Source: Clostridia bacterium
Lineage (GTDB): Bacteria; Bacillota; Clostridia; Peptostreptococcales; Anaerovoracaceae
Assembly (NCBI GenBank): GCA_024682015.1
Contig: JAIKZT010000156.1
Span: 1-6,778 of the forward strand
Direction: 5' to 3'
Length of the DNA: 6,778 bases
This document shows, in pieces, positions 5,119 through 6,778 of this stretch. Every line of letters starts with the position of its first letter. Positions within the stretch are counted from its first letter, which is position 1. The position numbers and the translations under genes were made by a program. The notes beneath the pieces were generated by a model. The model did not search any database. It worked only from the letters and a program-made list of their open reading frames with translations, and was not told the origin of the DNA.

Positions 5119-6753
5119 CTACCAGCCTTCGGAGTCGTCGAATTCGAGGAGCGAGGGATCGAGAGGCTCCTCCTGCATGACGGTGAACATGTAGTCGTTG
5201 ATGATCTGGCGGATCTCCGCGCGAGAGACCGTGCGCTTGTCGGGCAGCGCGTGGGGCATCCAGATCGCGTGGATGTCGCGGGCGCGGAATTCGTCCTCAA
5301 ACAGCCCGTGAACGCCCTGCATGCCCTTGCACTGCAGCTGGTCGTACATCATGACCATGTCGCAGTGGAACTTCTCCATGTTCTCCCACAATTCGAAGAT
5401 GTGCTGCATGCCGCCCACGGCCATGCGGCGCATGGGTGCCCATTCGTGATAGCGGGCGAAGTCCAGCAGCATGTTCTCGTAGGTGTCCGTGCGGATCGTC
5501 ATGTCGAACATGAGCGAGTCCATGTTGATGATGCAGTTGAGGCCCCAGCAGTTGTAAGCCCAGGTGCACCAGTGGGAATAATACAGAGGCGCGCAGGACC
5601 AGGCGATGACCCTGTGGCGCGTCATCGGGAACGTGCTGATCTTCTGCTCGACGCACTTCTCCAGGATCTTGCGGACGCGCTTGTCCGTGTCGTGCCAGAT
5701 CTTCCGGTTGCCGCGCTGGCTCTGGTAGATGCGGTACAGCGCCTGCGCCGTGCCGGTGATGGGATAGTACGGCGTATTGGCCGCGACGTCCCACTTTTCC
5801 CACTCGAAGCGCTGCAGCTCGTTCTGCTCTTCCACGTGCTTTAGGCACTCGGACCAGTTGAACTCCACGCCCATTTGCTCCTCGATGAAGCGGAACGCGC
5901 CTTCGATCTCCTTCGCGCAGTGTTCCTGCACGAGCGGATCGTCGAACTGCATGGGCTGCGGCATGGCGTACAGAGGCTTGTTGATCATCCAGTCCTGGAT
6001 GACGGACGTGGCGACGGAAGCGTCGCAGGCCTCGTTCGTCGTGATGAACGCGGGATAGTAATCGGGCTCGTCGTCCAGGATCATCAGGCCGCATTCCGCC
6101 TGGCACATGGGACACGGATCGCCCGGCAGGCCCAGGGCTTGGGTCGCGTCGATGTAGTTCAGGACGGTGTGGTTGTTGACGTGGCAGGTGACGAAATACG
6201 GGATCATCTGCAGGGGGATGTCGTCGAGCTGGTCTCTGTACGGATAGAAGACGCCGCCCCAGACCGTTTCGTCGTGGGCGATGGTCTTGTCGTACAGCGC
6301 CTTGCTGCCGCCGATGTTCTGGTCGGCGCTGAACATGCGCATGAACTGGTCGATGGTCTGGTTTACCATTGCGCGGTAATGCCATGCGGAGGCTCTGAGG
6401 GCTTCGCCTCTCATGCCTTCAAGTCCGCGGTCGAACCAGTGCATTACGGGCAGATAGCTCTGTCCTACCCAGCGGTAGCGCCATACGCCCTTTGCGAAGG
6501 TCCACAGTCCGCCGTACTTCATGATATCCGCAACCATCATCATGTAGTTGTAAAGCCAGATATTATGGAAGTAGTACATGGTATCCTTAACTCCGCGCCA
6601 TTCTCTGTGCTTGTACAGATGGGACTTCGGAATATAAAGATCGCCAAGGCGGCGCTCCTCATGCGGCTTGCCGTATAAAAAATCTCTTTTAAGCTTCTTA
6701 AGATCTGTATTCTTGATCTTTTCTTTTATTTTATTAAGGTCGGGCATCTTCAT
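5119..6753 (-). CDS. Large 2-hydroxyacyl-CoA dehydratase (HgdB/BcrC) family protein with extra N-terminal domain
   Basis: This 544-residue protein has a C-terminal part, about residues 179-530, that follows the HgdB/BcrC pattern. It starts at IPLQMIPYF, where the family usually has its P-x-E-L-I-x-A-A-G segment. It then has cysteines at 214, 217 and 221, TTNEACD (C243), a helix-rich middle, a second Rossmann-like half from RHRVIAW (380) and DQLQC (C475). The likely [4Fe-4S] ligands are C217 or C221, C243 and C475. Ordinary family members are about 370-450 residues. The excess here is a lysine-rich start (1-25) and an aromatic, Met-rich domain from REWRG (50-54) to about 178. That domain is shared with the partial protein at the other end of the window. 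The ATG at 6753 is supported by AGGAGG at 6766-6761, 7 nt upstream; the in-frame M3 is worse spaced. It contains 14 cysteines. Known family members dehydrate 2-hydroxyacyl-CoA or reduce aromatic acyl-CoA in the cytoplasm. The substrate cannot be told from sequence, and the assignment rests on motif order rather than a search. Confidence 0.72.
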   Translation of the reverse strand: MKMPDLNKIKEKIKNTDLKKLKRDFLYGKPHEERRLGDLYIPKSHLYKHREWRGVKDTMYYFHNIWLYNYMMMVADIMKYGGLWTFAKGVWRYRWVGQSYLPVMHWFDRGLEGMRGEALRASAWHYRAMVNQTIDQFMRMFSADQNIGGSKALYDKTIAHDETVWGGVFYPYRDQLDDIPLQMIPYFVTCHVNNHTVLNYIDATQALGLPGDPCPMCQAECGLMILDDEPDYYPAFITTNEACDASVATSVIQDWMINKPLYAMPQPMQFDDPLVQEHCAKEIEGAFRFIEEQMGVEFNWSECLKHVEEQNELQRFEWEKWDVAANTPYYPITGTAQALYRIYQSQRGNRKIWHDTDKRVRKILEKCVEQKISTFPMTRHRVIAWSCAPLYYSHWCTWAYNCWGLNCIINMDSLMFDMTIRTDTYENMLLDFARYHEWAPMRRMAVGGMQHIFELWENMEKFHCDMVMMYDQLQCKGMQGVHGLFEDEFRARDIHAIWMPHALPDKRTVSRAEIRQIINDYMFTVMQEEPLDPSLLEFDDSEGW

Positions 6754-6778
6754 TTGGCGGCCTCCTGCTGTAATTTCT
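6750..6778 (-). CDS. Possible 3' end of an upstream gene (8 codons visible)
   Basis: Reading toward lower coordinates, one frame gives KLQQEAAK and then TGA at 6752-6750, with no stop before the window edge. The TGA overlaps the ATG of the 544-residue protein as ATGA, a common translational-coupling arrangement in operons. If real, the large HgdB-family gene is not the first of its operon and its promoter lies outside the window. Eight codons are too few to identify a protein, and an open frame this short can occur by chance. Confidence 0.35.

Noticed and set aside
6081..6117. A radical SAM enzyme suggested by the clustered cysteines
   Set aside because: The spacing is CxxCxxxC, not CxxxCxxC. 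The surrounding order of motifs fits the HgdB family, and there is no TIM-barrel glycine-rich motif.

Overview
The window is densely coding, with every supported gene on the minus strand, so the genes are read from high to low coordinates. The DNA is GC-rich (above half G+C by eye). Ribosome-binding sites are mostly strong AGGAGG types. The central theme is 2-hydroxyacyl-CoA dehydratase / benzoyl-CoA reductase (HgdB/BcrC-type) chemistry, together with a CooC-type ATPase. Both families are typical of strict anaerobes. I infer an anaerobic bacterium, most likely a GC-rich Bacillota (Clostridia-like) lineage; Eggerthella-like Actinomycetota cannot be excluded. No taxonomic marker is present.

Layout in transcription order: (1) a possible last few codons of an upstream gene, whose stop overlaps the next start; (2) a 544-residue large HgdB-family protein (5119-6753); (3) a 67-residue single-pass membrane protein (4896-5099); (4) the Hsp90 chaperone HtpG (3003-4886); (5) a 109-bp gap holding a REP-like palindrome (2969-2996) and no convincing promoter; (6) a CooC-type P-loop ATPase (2129-2893); (7) a 399-residue HgdB/BcrC-family subunit with all three expected cluster cysteines and a TTG start (906-2105); (8) the N-terminal 301 residues of a second large HgdB-family protein, which runs off the window (1-905). 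The last protein carries an unusual N-terminal tail of eight LPKVx-like pentapeptide repeats. Gaps other than the 109-bp one are 0 to 23 bp, so the set looks like one or two operons.

How they may work together (inference): the three HgdB-family proteins would form, or exchange within, an iron-sulfur enzyme that removes water from, or reduces, an acyl-CoA-like substrate. Classical systems of this kind use a dedicated ASKHA-family activator ATPase (HgdC/HadI type). None is visible here. The only ATPases in the window are CooC, known elsewhere as the nickel-inserting maturation factor of CO dehydrogenase, and HtpG. This suggests either a maturation module for a complex metallocluster or an alternative ATP-driven activation route. 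The two large subunits share an extra domain of about 125-130 residues ahead of the HgdB-like core, absent from ordinary family members. This domain, the repeat tail, the small membrane protein and the CooC linkage are the most interesting points in the window.
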